NCBI RefSeq assembly: GCF_900188005.1
Contig: NZ_FZNR01000011.1
Coordinates: 186,001-250,000 of the forward strand
DNA: 64,000 nt
Source: Actinoplanes regularis
GTDB lineage: Bacteria; Actinomycetota; Actinomycetes; Mycobacteriales; Micromonosporaceae
Direction of reading: 5' to 3'
In this document: one piece after another, positions 41,922-50,230 of the stretch
Layout: each line of letters starts with the position of its first letter
Numbering within the stretch: position 1 is the stretch's first letter
Position numbers and translations under genes: made by a program
Notes under the pieces: generated by a model
What the model saw: only the letters and a program-made list of their open reading frames with translations
Told to the model about the DNA's origin: nothing
Databases searched by the model: none

Positions 41922-42962
41922 GTGCAGTATGTGACTGCGCGGCGACGGTGGGTGGCTGTACTCGCGCTGCTGGTCGCCGCATGTGGGATCACCGGTGTCG
42001 CCACGCCGGCGGTCGCGGCTCCCCGGCCCCTGGCCGCTCCGGGAGAATCCGGCGACGACGGTGAGGGCGGTTCCAAGTCCCTGCTCGACAAGCTGGACGA
42101 GGCCTCCAAGGGCTATGTGACGGCCAAGGCGAAACTGCAGACGTCCAAGACGCAGCAGGCCAAGCTCGCCACCGAGCTGACGAAGCTCGACGCGGCCATC
42201 GGCCCGCAGCAGAAGGCGCTGAACCAGTACGCCGCGCAGGCGTACACGATGGGTCGTCTCGGGCCGCTGAGCGCGCTGCTCACCGCGGACACCTCGGCCG
42301 GCTTCCTGGACCGCGCCCAGCTGCTGACCACCGTGGCGGAACGGCAGAACCAGGCGATCGCCGATCTCAGGACCACTCGGGACAATCAGCGGAAGGCCAA
42401 GGCCGGGATCGACGCGACCATCCGCGACCAGAACCGACAGGTCAACGTGATGGCCAAGCGCAAGGCCCAGGCGGAGCAGGCGCTCAAGGACGCGAACCAG
42501 GGCGCCGACTCGGGCGACGACTCGGGCAGCTCCGGTGGCGGCAGTGCGAGCGCCGACAAGCCGTCCGGCAGCCTGACCGGAGGCTGCACCGAGGACGACC
42601 CGACCACCACGGGCTGCATCACCCCGCGGCTCGAGTTCGCGCTGAAGCAGGCACAGAAGGACGGCTTCACCCGATACGTCGCCTGTTTCCGGCATCAGAA
42701 CAGCGGGGAGCACCCGAAGGGCCGGGCCTGTGACTTCGCCTCCGACAAGAACGGTTTCGGCGGGGTGGCCACGGGCAGCAGCAAGACGTACGGCAACGAT
42801 CTGTCGAACTACTTCATCAAGAACGCGGACACGCTCGGCGTGCTCTACGTGATCTGGTTCAAACGGATCTGGCTGCCGAGCAGTGGTTGGAAGGCGTACA
42901 GCGGTGCCGGTGGCACGCCGTCGACGGACCACACGAACCACGTGCACCTGTCGGTGACCTGA
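41922..42962 (+). CDS. Secreted coiled-coil protein with LAS/M15-like C-terminal domain (paralogue)
   Basis: 346 residues, same architecture as the divergent gene: signal peptide (ending VATPAVA), acidic linker, coiled coil (SKGYVTAKAKLQTSKTQQAK, shown in part), a Gly/Ser/Asp-rich hinge, then the C-terminal domain with HPKGRACDF and DHTNHVHLS. The zinc-site pattern is conserved in both copies although the coiled coils have diverged. GTG 41922 is 9 bases after AAGGA; GTG 41931 (MTARRRW) mirrors the paralogue start but is too far from the site. Confidence 0.8.
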   Translation: MQYVTARRRWVAVLALLVAACGITGVATPAVAAPRPLAAPGESGDDGEGGSKSLLDKLDEASKGYVTAKAKLQTSKTQQAKLATELTKLDAAIGPQQKALNQYAAQAYTMGRLGPLSALLTADTSAGFLDRAQLLTTVAERQNQAIADLRTTRDNQRKAKAGIDATIRDQNRQVNVMAKRKAQAEQALKDANQGADSGDDSGSSGGGSASADKPSGSLTGGCTEDDPTTTGCITPRLEFALKQAQKDGFTRYVACFRHQNSGEHPKGRACDFASDKNGFGGVATGSSKTYGNDLSNYFIKNADTLGVLYVIWFKRIWLPSSGWKAYSGAGGTPSTDHTNHVHLSVT

Positions 42963-42983
42963 CCGGTCGTACGGACGCAATGG

Positions 42984-43019
42984 AAGAAGCCCGGGCCGAA
43001 ATCGGCCCGGGCTTCTTCG
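42984..43019. terminator. Perfect 17-bp hairpin between convergent genes
   Basis: Arms 42984-43000 and 43003-43019 are exact complements around AA. It lies between the stop of the secreted protein and the stop of the exporter ATPase and can serve both strands. Confidence 0.88.
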
Positions 43020-43032
43020 CATGGTCTCAGCG

Positions 43033-43806
43033 TTACTTCTTCGAGAAGGTCTCGTACTCCTTGAGTACGTCCTCGGTCGGGCCGTCCGCCCGGATCGAGC
43101 CGGACTCCAGCCAGATGGCCCGCTCGCAGGTGTCCCGGATGGTCTGCTCGCTGTGGCTGACCAGGAACACCGTGCCGGCCTGGGCCCGCAGTTCCCGGAC
43201 CCGCGCCTCGCTGCGGCGGCGGAACTTCGCGTCACCGGTCGCCAGCGCCTCGTCGATGAGCAGCACGTCGTGCTGCTTCGCGGCGGCGATCGAGAAGCGC
43301 AGCCGGGCGCCCATGCCGGAGGAGTAGGTCCGCATCGGCAGCGACGCGAAGTCGCCCCGCTCGTTGATCCCGGAGAAGTCGATGATTTCCTTCGTGCGCG
43401 CCTTGACCTCGCTCGGCGACATGCCCATGGCCAGGCAGCCCAGCTCGACGTTGCGCTCGCCGGAGAGGTCGGCCATCAGGGCCGCGTTCACGCCCAGCAA
43501 CGAGGGCTGGCCGGCCGCGAAGATCGCGCCCTTGGCCACCGGCAGCAGGCCGGCGACCGCGCGCAGCAGGGTCGACTTGCCCGAGCCGTTGCTGCCGATC
43601 AGGCCGATCGCCTCGCCCCGGTAGGCGACGAAGCTGACGCCCTTCACCGCGTGCACCTCGCGGATGTTCGCCGAGTTGGTGCGGGTGAGGACCCGCTTGA
43701 ACGCGGAGAGCGGGCTGTTCTGGTTGGTTCCGATCGCGCCGACGATCTTGTAGATGATGTGGGCATCGTCGGCGATGACGGTGGGGACGCGCTCGTTGTC
43801 AGCCAC
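43033..43806 (-). CDS. Wzt/TagH-type polysaccharide exporter ATPase
   Basis: 257 residues. ABC ATPase with GLIGSNGSGKST (Walker A), TYSSGMGARLRFSIA (signature), DVLLIDEALATGD (Walker B) and VSHSEQTI (H-loop). The short form without a C-terminal carbohydrate-binding domain and the N-terminal VHAVKGVSFVAYRGE match exporters of teichoic acid or O-antigen-type polymers. GTG 43806 overlaps the permease stop by 8 bases. Confidence 0.92.
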   Translation of the reverse strand: MADNERVPTVIADDAHIIYKIVGAIGTNQNSPLSAFKRVLTRTNSANIREVHAVKGVSFVAYRGEAIGLIGSNGSGKSTLLRAVAGLLPVAKGAIFAAGQPSLLGVNAALMADLSGERNVELGCLAMGMSPSEVKARTKEIIDFSGINERGDFASLPMRTYSSGMGARLRFSIAAAKQHDVLLIDEALATGDAKFRRRSEARVRELRAQAGTVFLVSHSEQTIRDTCERAIWLESGSIRADGPTEDVLKEYETFSKK

Positions 43807-44695
43807 GGCCGTAACCCTTCTCTCCGCGCCAGAAGTAGAGGAAACCGCCGACACTGATGACAGCGGCCCAGATGATCGCCTCGGTCCAGAGCAGGCGGGG
43901 GCTGCCGGCCAGCTGGATGTCCTCCATCAGCGCGTGCCGGTACAGCTCGATGAAGACCAGCATCGGGTTCGCCTCGACCAGGTGCAGCTTCCAGCCCTGC
44001 AGGTGGTCGGTGAACCGGGTCACCGGGTAGAGCACCGCCGAGCCGTACATCCAGAACCGCATGATGAACGGGATCAGCTGCTTGATGTCGCGCATCTTGG
44101 AGCCGAGCCGGGCGCCGCCCAGGGCCATGCCCATGTTGAACAGCATCTGCAGCAGCATGATCGGGAGGATCAGCAGCCATTCCAGGGTGATCGGCTCACC
44201 GCTGATGAGCACGATGACCACCAGGACACCCATCGCGGTGATGAAGTTCCGGATCTCCACCAGGGCGACCGACAGCGGCAGGCTGGCACGGGGGAAGTGC
44301 AGCGCGCGGATCAGGCCCAGGTTGCTGGTGATCGCGTTCATGCCCTGAGAAACCGTCGTCTGGGTGAATCCGAAGACGAAGACGCCGATGCACAGGTACG
44401 GGATGAAGTTCTTCATGCCGCCACCGGTGCCGATCACGACACCGAAGATGATGTAGTACACCAGCGCGTTGATCGCCGGCGTGAGGACCTGCCACAGCGT
44501 GCCCAGATTCGTGGTGCCCAGTGCGGAGGCGGTCTTGGCCCTGGCGTGTGCGCCGATGAAGTGCCGGTATCCCCACAGCTGGCGGGAGTACTCCACGGGT
44601 CCGAGCAGTCGCCCGGAGGATGTCAGGCCGTGCCGCCGGGCCAGTTCCCTGGGGGAAACGCCGGTAGCGGCATCGGCAACCGCTGTCTCTGGCAT
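43799..44695 (-). CDS. Wzm/TagG-type polysaccharide exporter permease
   Basis: 298 residues. ABC2-type permease with six membrane helices; LGTLWQVLTPAINALVYYIIFG and FIPYLCIGVFVFGFTQ are typical of this family, and the amphipathic N-terminal helix is present. ATG 44695 has GGAG 9 bases upstream; ATG 44773 would add 26 residues without a ribosome site. Exports a lipid-linked wall or capsule polymer with the ATPase; no glycosyltransferases are adjacent. Confidence 0.9.
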   Translation of the reverse strand: MPETAVADAATGVSPRELARRHGLTSSGRLLGPVEYSRQLWGYRHFIGAHARAKTASALGTTNLGTLWQVLTPAINALVYYIIFGVVIGTGGGMKNFIPYLCIGVFVFGFTQTTVSQGMNAITSNLGLIRALHFPRASLPLSVALVEIRNFITAMGVLVVIVLISGEPITLEWLLILPIMLLQMLFNMGMALGGARLGSKMRDIKQLIPFIMRFWMYGSAVLYPVTRFTDHLQGWKLHLVEANPMLVFIELYRHALMEDIQLAGSPRLLWTEAIIWAAVISVGGFLYFWRGEKGYGRG

Positions 44696-44870
44696 GGAGT
44701 GGTGCTCCGATCTCGTCGGCCGGTACGAGGCGGCGGACTCCGGTGACTTGCCTTCAGACACAGGTAGCAGCATGACAGGCGTCCGCCGACGCCGATGGAA
44801 CGGGTTCGTATCGACGTGAAAGGAACGGTATCCGACGATGCGGCGGAACGCAACCGTTACGTCGTAGCGC

Positions 44871-44876
44871 TATAGT
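44871..44876 (+). promoter_or_regulatory. -10 box of leaderless TetR gene
   Basis: TATAGT lies 6 bases before the GTG at 44883, so transcription should start at the start codon. No convincing -35. AACGGT/ACCGTT inverted copies (near 44824 and 44853) surround the region and may be operators. Confidence 0.55.
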
Positions 44877-44882
44877 GACCCG

Positions 44883-45494
44883 GTGGCGACAGTGAAGCGC
44901 GCACCAGCCGGAGCGGCGGTGCTCCGAAATGACATCACCGTGGCGATCCGTAACGCGGTTATGAGTGAGCTGGCGGAGGTCGGTTACGGCCGACTCTCCA
45001 TCGAGGCCGTGGCCCGCCGTGCCGGAGTCGGCAAAACGGCGATCTATCGGCGCTGGAGCAACAAGCTTGAGATGGTACTGGAGATCATCACCGATGTCGC
45101 CGGGCGGAAGGTGCCAGTCCCGGATACCGGCAGCTTCGCGGACGATCTCGACCTGTTGATGATGATCGTCAGCCGGGCGTTGCAGCATCGGGTCGCTTCG
45201 CAGATCATCCCTGACCTGATGGCCGAGGCCGCGCGGAACCCGCAGATCGCGGAGACGCTGCAACGGGTGCTGCGCCTCCACCAGCAGTCGGTGGGGGAGA
45301 AGCTGGTCGGCCAGGCGATCGCCCGGGGTGAGCTGCCCGAAGGGACCGACGCGGATGTCGCGGTCGATCTGATCCTCGGTCCGCTGTACTGGCGGCTGGC
45401 CGTCTCCCGGCAGCCGATCGACGGCGACTACCTGGAGAAGCTGGCGGCAGCGGTGCTGGGCTCGCTGCGGGGCGGCTCCGCGAAGTCGAAGTAA
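44883..45494 (+). CDS. TetR-family regulator
   Basis: 203 residues. The HTH is LSIEAVARRAGVGKTAIYRRW, seen as SIEAVARRAGVGKTAIYRRW, followed by SNKLEMVLEII; the C-terminal domain is the TetR_C type with LILGPLYWRLAVSRQPID. GTG 44883 appears leaderless. It is divergent from the polysaccharide exporter and may regulate it. Confidence 0.9.
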   Translation: MATVKRAPAGAAVLRNDITVAIRNAVMSELAEVGYGRLSIEAVARRAGVGKTAIYRRWSNKLEMVLEIITDVAGRKVPVPDTGSFADDLDLLMMIVSRALQHRVASQIIPDLMAEAARNPQIAETLQRVLRLHQQSVGEKLVGQAIARGELPEGTDADVAVDLILGPLYWRLAVSRQPIDGDYLEKLAAAVLGSLRGGSAKSK

Positions 45495-45559
45495 AAGCAC
45501 CTGTTCGGCAACTCAGGGTTTCCTGAGACCGGTCGAGGCGCGAGCCGAATGAAGAGGGC

Positions 45560-45928
45560 ATGCCCTCCTCCTCCAACGCCGCCAACGTCGACGCCATGGT
45601 CCTGGACGCCGCCGCGATGCTTGCCATCGTCATGGGCCGTTCGGCCGATGCCGAGCCCGGGCCGGTGCCGCGGCGCCCGCGGGCGTCGGCCGAGGCGGCG
45701 TTGGTGGGTGCCTGGCGCAGCCCGGACGGCGCGGTCAAGCTGCACCTGCGGACGGATGGGACGTACGCCGGTGAGGTCGCCGGCCGCCGCAAGCGCCCCA
45801 GCGGCACCTACCGCGTCGTCGGCGACGCGGTCGTGCTGCACGACGCCTCCTCCGGCCTGCACACCCCGGTCACCGTGCTGCGCGAGGGCGAGCTCGAGAT
45901 GGCCGGCCACCGCCTGCTCCCGGAGTAG
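45560..45928 (+). CDS. Atu4866-like small protein
   Basis: 122 residues. N-terminal helical stretch (VDAMVLDAAAMLAIVMG) and a basic linker precede a beta-rich domain with LVGAWRSPDGAVKLHLRTDGTY, here WRSPDGAVKLHLRTDGTY, and RPSGTYRVVGDAVVLHDASSG. That matches the Atu4866 lipocalin-like fold found in ligand-binding or detoxification proteins. The reaction, if any, is unknown. ATG 45560 follows GAGGG. Confidence 0.6.
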   Translation: MPSSSNAANVDAMVLDAAAMLAIVMGRSADAEPGPVPRRPRASAEAALVGAWRSPDGAVKLHLRTDGTYAGEVAGRRKRPSGTYRVVGDAVVLHDASSGLHTPVTVLREGELEMAGHRLLPE

Positions 45929-46016
45929 TCGACGGTCCTTGCCGCCGCTTGGCGCTAAGCCCTGGATGGCGGCGGCCGAACGGTAGATCAGCACCGGGCG
46001 GCGAAGGGGGCGCGGG

Positions 46017-46577
46017 ATGCGGCACGTCGGAACCGTGACGGCGCTGGCCGCGTGCCTTCTCGCGGCCGGCGGCTGCGGGAGCGGGACCGGTAGCGACAAG
46101 CAGGGCACCGCCACCACGACCGCGCCGAGCCCGGGTGACACCTGGTCGCTGCTCATCTCGGGCAGCCCGACCCCCAGCCCGACCGTGTCCCGCGGTGCCC
46201 GCTCCTCGGCGAGTGTCTCCGCTTCGCAGGTTTCCCCATACCCGAGCTGTACGAAGGCCTGGCCGGCGACCGGCAAGGCGCTGATCCCGGTCGTGGTGAC
46301 ACCGATCGCCGGCGGTTTCAAGGTGGAGTGGCCCCCGCAGTACGACTCGAACTACCGGGTCACCGCCGTCCCGCAGGAGCTGGTCAGCGGCGCACAGCCG
46401 GAGCCGGCCTGGAAGGACGTCCCGGCCGGCACCGGCTGCACGATCAGCACCACGATCACCGGGCTGATTCCGGGCGCGCCCTACATCGTGTGGCTGGACG
46501 CGCCCAACTCTGGTTACGAGCTCGACGGCACCCGGCATCTGTACAGCGGGCGCTCGGGAGTCGTCTACCCGGAGTGA
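46017..46577 (+). CDS. Putative lipoprotein with fibronectin-like domain
   Basis: 186 residues. Signal peptide ends at LLAAGGC, an acceptable lipobox, followed by a Gly/Ser/Thr spacer. The C-terminal 95 residues (VVVTPIAGGFKVEWPPQYDSNY and TITGLIPGAPYIVWLDAPN) look like a fibronectin type III sandwich. Two cysteines (SCTKAW and TGCTIS) may be bridged. No function can be given. It overlaps the opposite efflux gene by 13 bases. Confidence 0.65.
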   Translation: MRHVGTVTALAACLLAAGGCGSGTGSDKQGTATTTAPSPGDTWSLLISGSPTPSPTVSRGARSSASVSASQVSPYPSCTKAWPATGKALIPVVVTPIAGGFKVEWPPQYDSNYRVTAVPQELVSGAQPEPAWKDVPAGTGCTISTTITGLIPGAPYIVWLDAPNSGYELDGTRHLYSGRSGVVYPE

Positions 46578-48244
46578 GCGTCCTCCGGCTTGCCCTGGCG
46601 GGGCAGCAGGAGGGTCAGCCCGAGGGCGGCGAGCAGGAGCAGCAGGGAGAGCGCGGCCGTACGGACGGTGGTGTCCTCGAACCCGGCCCGGATCTGCTCC
46701 TTCGCGTAGGCCGCCAACTCGGAACCGCCCGCCTGGTCGGACGAGGAGGAGCGGCAGGACGGCGGCTCGACGTCCGGGTTCGTCTCGGCGACCCGGTCGG
46801 TCAGGCAGGTCCGTAGCCCGGTGACCACCGCCGGTTGCGCGTCGGCCGGCACGCCGGCCGTGGTCAGCGCGGCCCGCAGCTCGCCGGCCGAGGTGTCCAG
46901 GTGACGCCCGACCGCCCCGGGCAACAGCGCGAAGAAGATCGTGCCGAGCACCGCGATGCCGAACGCGCCGCCGAGCTGCTGCACCGAGGTGATCGCCCCG
47001 GACGCCGAGCCGCTCTCCTCGTCGTCGACGCCGGCCAGCACGATGCTGAAGAACGGCGCCATCGCCAGGCCCATGCCGATGCCGAGCAGCAGCAGCGCCG
47101 GGATCATGTGCCACGGCGTGATGTCCGCCCCGGCCAGGTGCACGGTGCCGGCGAAGATCACGGTCCCGAGGATCATCACCCCGGTGCCGATCTGGAGCAG
47201 CACGCGGCCGAGCTTCTCGGCCAGCCCGGCGCCGGCCACGATGAAACCGGCCACCATGCCCAGCGCCTGCGGCAGGGTGGTCAGGCCGGCCTTGAGCGGC
47301 GAGTAGCCCAGCCCGATCTGCAGGTAGAAGGTGAAGACCAGGCCGGTGCCGATCAGCGAGGCGAAGAACATCAGGCCCAGCGCCAGACCACCGGTGAACG
47401 CCCGTTTGCGGAACAGGCTCGGGGTGACCAGCGGGTCGAGGCCGCGCTTGTCGCGGGAACCCTCATAGGCCGCGAAGAGGCCGAACGCCACCACACCGAG
47501 CGCCAGCATCGCGAACGTCCAGATCGGCCAGTCCAGCTCGCGGCCCTGAACCAGCGGGAAGAGCAGCAGGAACGCGCCGCCGGCGGCGAACAGCACGCCG
47601 AGCCAGTCGAGCCGCGGCGCCCGCTCCAGGCGGGACTCGGGCAGGAACCGGAGGGCGCCGAACACGGCGAAGACGCCCAGCGGCAGGTTGATGAAGAAGA
47701 TCATCCGCCAGCCGGCGCCGAAGTAGTCCGCGTCGACGAGCCAGCCGGCCAGGATCGGGCCACCCACCGAGGCGAGGCCCATCACCGGCCCGAACGCGCC
47801 GAACGCCTTGGCCCGCTCGGCGGGGCCGAACATCTCCCGCAGCATGCCCAGGCCCTGGGGCAGCATCAGCGCCCCGAACAGGCCCTGCACCGCCCGCGCG
47901 CCGACCAGGAAGCCGGGCGTCGGGGCCAGCGCGCAGGCCAGCGAGGCCAGGGTGAAGCCGGCCGCGCCGACCAGGAACATCCGGCGACGGCCGTAGATGT
48001 CGCCCAGGCGACCGCCGGTGAGCAGGCCGATGGCCATGGCGAGGGTGTAGGCCGCGCCGAGCCACTGGATCAGGCTGTACGACCCACCCAGCTCCTCGCG
48101 GATGGCTGGACCCGCGATCGTGGTGACCAGCGCGTCGAGCAGGTCCATCACCTCGACCGCGAGGATCACGAAGAGCGCGACCCATCTATAGCGATAGGGC
48201 GCGGTCTCAGGCGCCGTCTCTGTCTGAACACTGTTCGTTGTCAC
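46565..48244 (-). CDS. DHA2-family drug efflux transporter (EmrB/QacA type)
   Basis: 559 residues, 14 membrane helices: VMDLLDALVTTIAGPAI (motif D1-like), GRLGDIYGRRRMFLVG (loop 2-3), LPQGLGMLREMF, GPILAGWLVDADYFGAGWRM and a large loop before the last helix. Proton-driven export of toxic compounds. GTG 48244 is exactly 7 bases after TAGAAC on the minus strand, so the message is probably leaderless. The first codons contain one of three copies of the operator, so the repressor site extends into the gene. Confidence 0.92.
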   Translation of the reverse strand: MTTNSVQTETAPETAPYRYRWVALFVILAVEVMDLLDALVTTIAGPAIREELGGSYSLIQWLGAAYTLAMAIGLLTGGRLGDIYGRRRMFLVGAAGFTLASLACALAPTPGFLVGARAVQGLFGALMLPQGLGMLREMFGPAERAKAFGAFGPVMGLASVGGPILAGWLVDADYFGAGWRMIFFINLPLGVFAVFGALRFLPESRLERAPRLDWLGVLFAAGGAFLLLFPLVQGRELDWPIWTFAMLALGVVAFGLFAAYEGSRDKRGLDPLVTPSLFRKRAFTGGLALGLMFFASLIGTGLVFTFYLQIGLGYSPLKAGLTTLPQALGMVAGFIVAGAGLAEKLGRVLLQIGTGVMILGTVIFAGTVHLAGADITPWHMIPALLLLGIGMGLAMAPFFSIVLAGVDDEESGSASGAITSVQQLGGAFGIAVLGTIFFALLPGAVGRHLDTSAGELRAALTTAGVPADAQPAVVTGLRTCLTDRVAETNPDVEPPSCRSSSSDQAGGSELAAYAKEQIRAGFEDTTVRTAALSLLLLLAALGLTLLLPRQGKPEDAHSG

Positions 48245-48274
48245 GAACACCGTTCTACTGGCGAACACTGTTCG
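48225..48274. promoter_or_regulatory. Three tandem TetR operators in a divergent promoter
   Basis: CGAACACTGTTCG (48262-48274), CGAACACCGTTCT (48244-48256) and TGAACACTGTTCG (48225-48237) are copies of one palindrome, 18 and 19 bases apart. On the minus strand TTGACA (48280-48275), 17 bases and TAGAAC (48257-48252) form an ideal promoter for the efflux gene. The first operator fills the spacer, the second covers the start site, the third lies in codons 3-7. On the plus strand TAGATT (48283-48288) is 7 bases before the TetR ATG. Confidence 0.9.
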
Positions 48275-48295
48275 TGTCAACTAGATTAGTCGTTG

Positions 48296-49012
48296 ATGAA
48301 GACCACCCCCTGGCAGCCGCTGCCCGACCGGAAGATCGCCCGGGTGCCGCTGGACCGTGAGCAGATCATCGACGCCGCGCTGCGGATCTCGGACGCGGAG
48401 GGCATCGACGCGGTCAGCATGCGCAGGGTCGCCGCCGAGTTCGACACCGGCCCGTCCAGCCTCTACGCGCACGTGGCCAACAAGGACGAGCTGTTGCGCC
48501 TGATGTTCGACCGGATCTGCGGCGAGATCGAGTTGCCGCCGCACGAGCCGGAGCGCTGGCAGCAGCAGGTCAAGGAGCTGATGCGGAACACGCATCAGAT
48601 CCTGCTGGCCCACAATGACCTGGCCCGGGTCGCGCTGGCCATGATCCCGAACGGGCCGAACGCGCTGCGCGCCTCCGAGTGGATGCTCGGCCTGACGATC
48701 AAGGGTGGGATGCCGCCGCACCTGGGTGCGTGGGCGAATGAGCGGATCTTCCTCTATGTGACCGCGGACGCCTACGAGGCGTCCCTCTGGCGGGCCCAGA
48801 TGGGCCATCTCGGCCTGCCGAAAGCGGAGGCGGAGCTGCGGGCCAGGAATGAGCTCGGGGTGTACTTCGCGGATCTTCCGGCGGACCGGTTCCCCTATCT
48901 GAGCGGGTTCTCCGGCGCGATGACGGCGGGTACTTCCGAGGAGCGTTTCGAGTTCGGGCTCGACCTGCTGATCGACGGGCTCGGGAGATACGTCAGCCGA
49001 TCGCCGGAGTGA
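48296..49012 (+). CDS. TetR-family repressor of the efflux gene
   Basis: 238 residues. HTH: VSMRRVAAEFDTGPSSLYAHV with LDREQIIDAALRI before it; the C-terminal domain is the TetR_C_1 type. ATG 48296 is preferred (TTG 48293 is one codon earlier). It is divergent from the DHA2 pump with three operator copies between, a standard ligand-induced efflux unit. Its message also looks leaderless. The end overlaps the rhodanese gene by 20 bases. Confidence 0.92.
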   Translation: MKTTPWQPLPDRKIARVPLDREQIIDAALRISDAEGIDAVSMRRVAAEFDTGPSSLYAHVANKDELLRLMFDRICGEIELPPHEPERWQQQVKELMRNTHQILLAHNDLARVALAMIPNGPNALRASEWMLGLTIKGGMPPHLGAWANERIFLYVTADAYEASLWRAQMGHLGLPKAEAELRARNELGVYFADLPADRFPYLSGFSGAMTAGTSEERFEFGLDLLIDGLGRYVSRSPE

Positions 49013-49415
49013 CGGTCCCGCCGCTGGTGGGCAGCCCGGCGGCCGCCCAGGCGGCGAAACCGCCGGCCAGGTCGGTGGCCCGGTGCAGACCGAGGTCCTG
49101 CAGCGCGGCCGCGGCCAGGCTGCTGGTGTAGCCCTCCTGGCAGGTGACGATCACCGGGAGGTCGTAGCGGTTCGCGAACGGCAGCCGGGCGTCGCTGCGC
49201 GGGTCGAGGCGCCACTCCAGCACGTTGCGCTCGATGATCAGCGCGCCGGGGATCTCGCCGTGCTCGGCGCGCTGGGCGGCCGGGCGGATGTCGACCAGGA
49301 CCGCACCGTCGCGGATCGCGGCGTCGGCCCGCAGCGGGTCCAGCCGGTCCAGCCGGGCGCGGGCCTCGGCGAGGAGGTCGGCGATGCCTTTCGAGCCGGG
49401 CGGGGCCGCGGTCAC
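48993..49415 (-). CDS. Rhodanese-like sulfurtransferase
   Basis: 140 residues, one rhodanese domain: AVLVDIRPAAQRAEHGEIPGAL (CDC25-like helix) and the active loop VTCQEGYTSSLAA with the catalytic cysteine. The loop ends with the TSS helix typical of thiosulfate/persulfide transferases. GTG 49415 overlaps the cysteine dioxygenase stop as GTGA. The pair suggests cysteine sulfur oxidation or persulfide handling. Confidence 0.9.
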   Translation of the reverse strand: MTAAPPGSKGIADLLAEARARLDRLDPLRADAAIRDGAVLVDIRPAAQRAEHGEIPGALIIERNVLEWRLDPRSDARLPFANRYDLPVIVTCQEGYTSSLAAAALQDLGLHRATDLAGGFAAWAAAGLPTSGGTVTPAIG

Positions 49416-49882
49416 CACTGGGCACCGGCCCGGTCGACGGTGAGCACCTGGAGGCCGGCCGGGCTCAGGCGGTACCTGGTCATGGTGGTCAGCGCCGGTC
49501 CGTAGACGTGCACGCTGATCGCCGGGTCGACGCCGCGGTTGACGATGCGGTGCACGTGGTGGGTGCCGAACCGGCGGCCGGCCCCCTCGCCCAGGTCGCG
49601 CGTCACGACCCGGGGCGCGTGCGCGGGGCCGTTCACGGTGTCCTCGGTGAGGGTGCCGCTGAAGACGTGGAAGGCGCCGGCCGAACCGCCGTGGTCGTGC
49701 AGGTCGGTCTGCTGCCCCGGAAGCCAGGTGAGCAACCAGACCTCATGATCCTCGGTGGCCGCCAGCCGGTGGTACCACCGCTCGACCGGATCGAATCGGG
49801 GCGGAACCACCCAGTCCTCCGGAGCGCTCGCGAACTGCCGGGCGATGGCGAGGTGGTCGAGTCGGAGGGCGGTGGCGGGCAT
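49412..49882 (-). CDS. Cysteine dioxygenase type I (cupin)
   Basis: 156 residues, cupin fold. Iron ligands come from LHDHGGSAGAF (HxH) and HHVHRIVN (third His). The family oxidises cysteine to cysteine sulfinate; some bacterial members use other thiols such as 3-mercaptopropionate, which motifs alone do not settle. ATG 49882 has GAGGAG 5 bases upstream. Operon with rhodanese. Confidence 0.9.
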   Translation of the reverse strand: MPATALRLDHLAIARQFASAPEDWVVPPRFDPVERWYHRLAATEDHEVWLLTWLPGQQTDLHDHGGSAGAFHVFSGTLTEDTVNGPAHAPRVVTRDLGEGAGRRFGTHHVHRIVNRGVDPAISVHVYGPALTTMTRYRLSPAGLQVLTVDRAGAQW

Positions 49883-49908
49883 GCGAACTCCTCGGTGAGG
49901 CCATATAT

Positions 49909-49929
49909 AACCTATCGGCGAGATAGGTT
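49909..49929. promoter_or_regulatory. Palindromic operator upstream of cysteine dioxygenase
   Basis: AACCTATC (49909-49916) and GATAGGTT (49922-49929) are exact inverted repeats with a 5-base spacer. On the minus strand it ends next to TTATATAT, the probable -10 of the dioxygenase operon, so a bound protein would cover the promoter. The shape resembles Rrf2/IscR-type sites, but the regulator is unknown. Confidence 0.7.
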
Positions 49930-50230
49930 TTACCACAGAAGTGGGACGCTCGGGGCGGTTTCCCGGAACCGGCGGGTCACCCGAAAGAGGCTTCACCGAG
50001 TTTGCTTCTTTCGCGAGGTGCGCGAAAAACTGCGATCCGCAATGGCGCGAACACGCTGCGTCGACCAGAGTGGACAATCGATCACCAGAGGGACCGTTCC
50101 CGTCAGCCGTTACGGCAGAGTTGCTGGTCAGCACGTCCCTGGGCAATTGAGAACGCTATATGGTGGGCCGGTTGCCGGAGGAGGCCTGGTCGGCGTCCCC
50201 CGATGCCCCCCGATGAACGAGGACGGACAC
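49930..50230. other. Intergenic region before neprosin gene
   Basis: 301 bases. TTTCGCG (50009-50015) and CGCGAAA (50021-50027) form a perfect 7-base dyad with 5 bases between. TATGGT near 50159 is a candidate -10. No small gene recognised. Confidence 0.4.
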
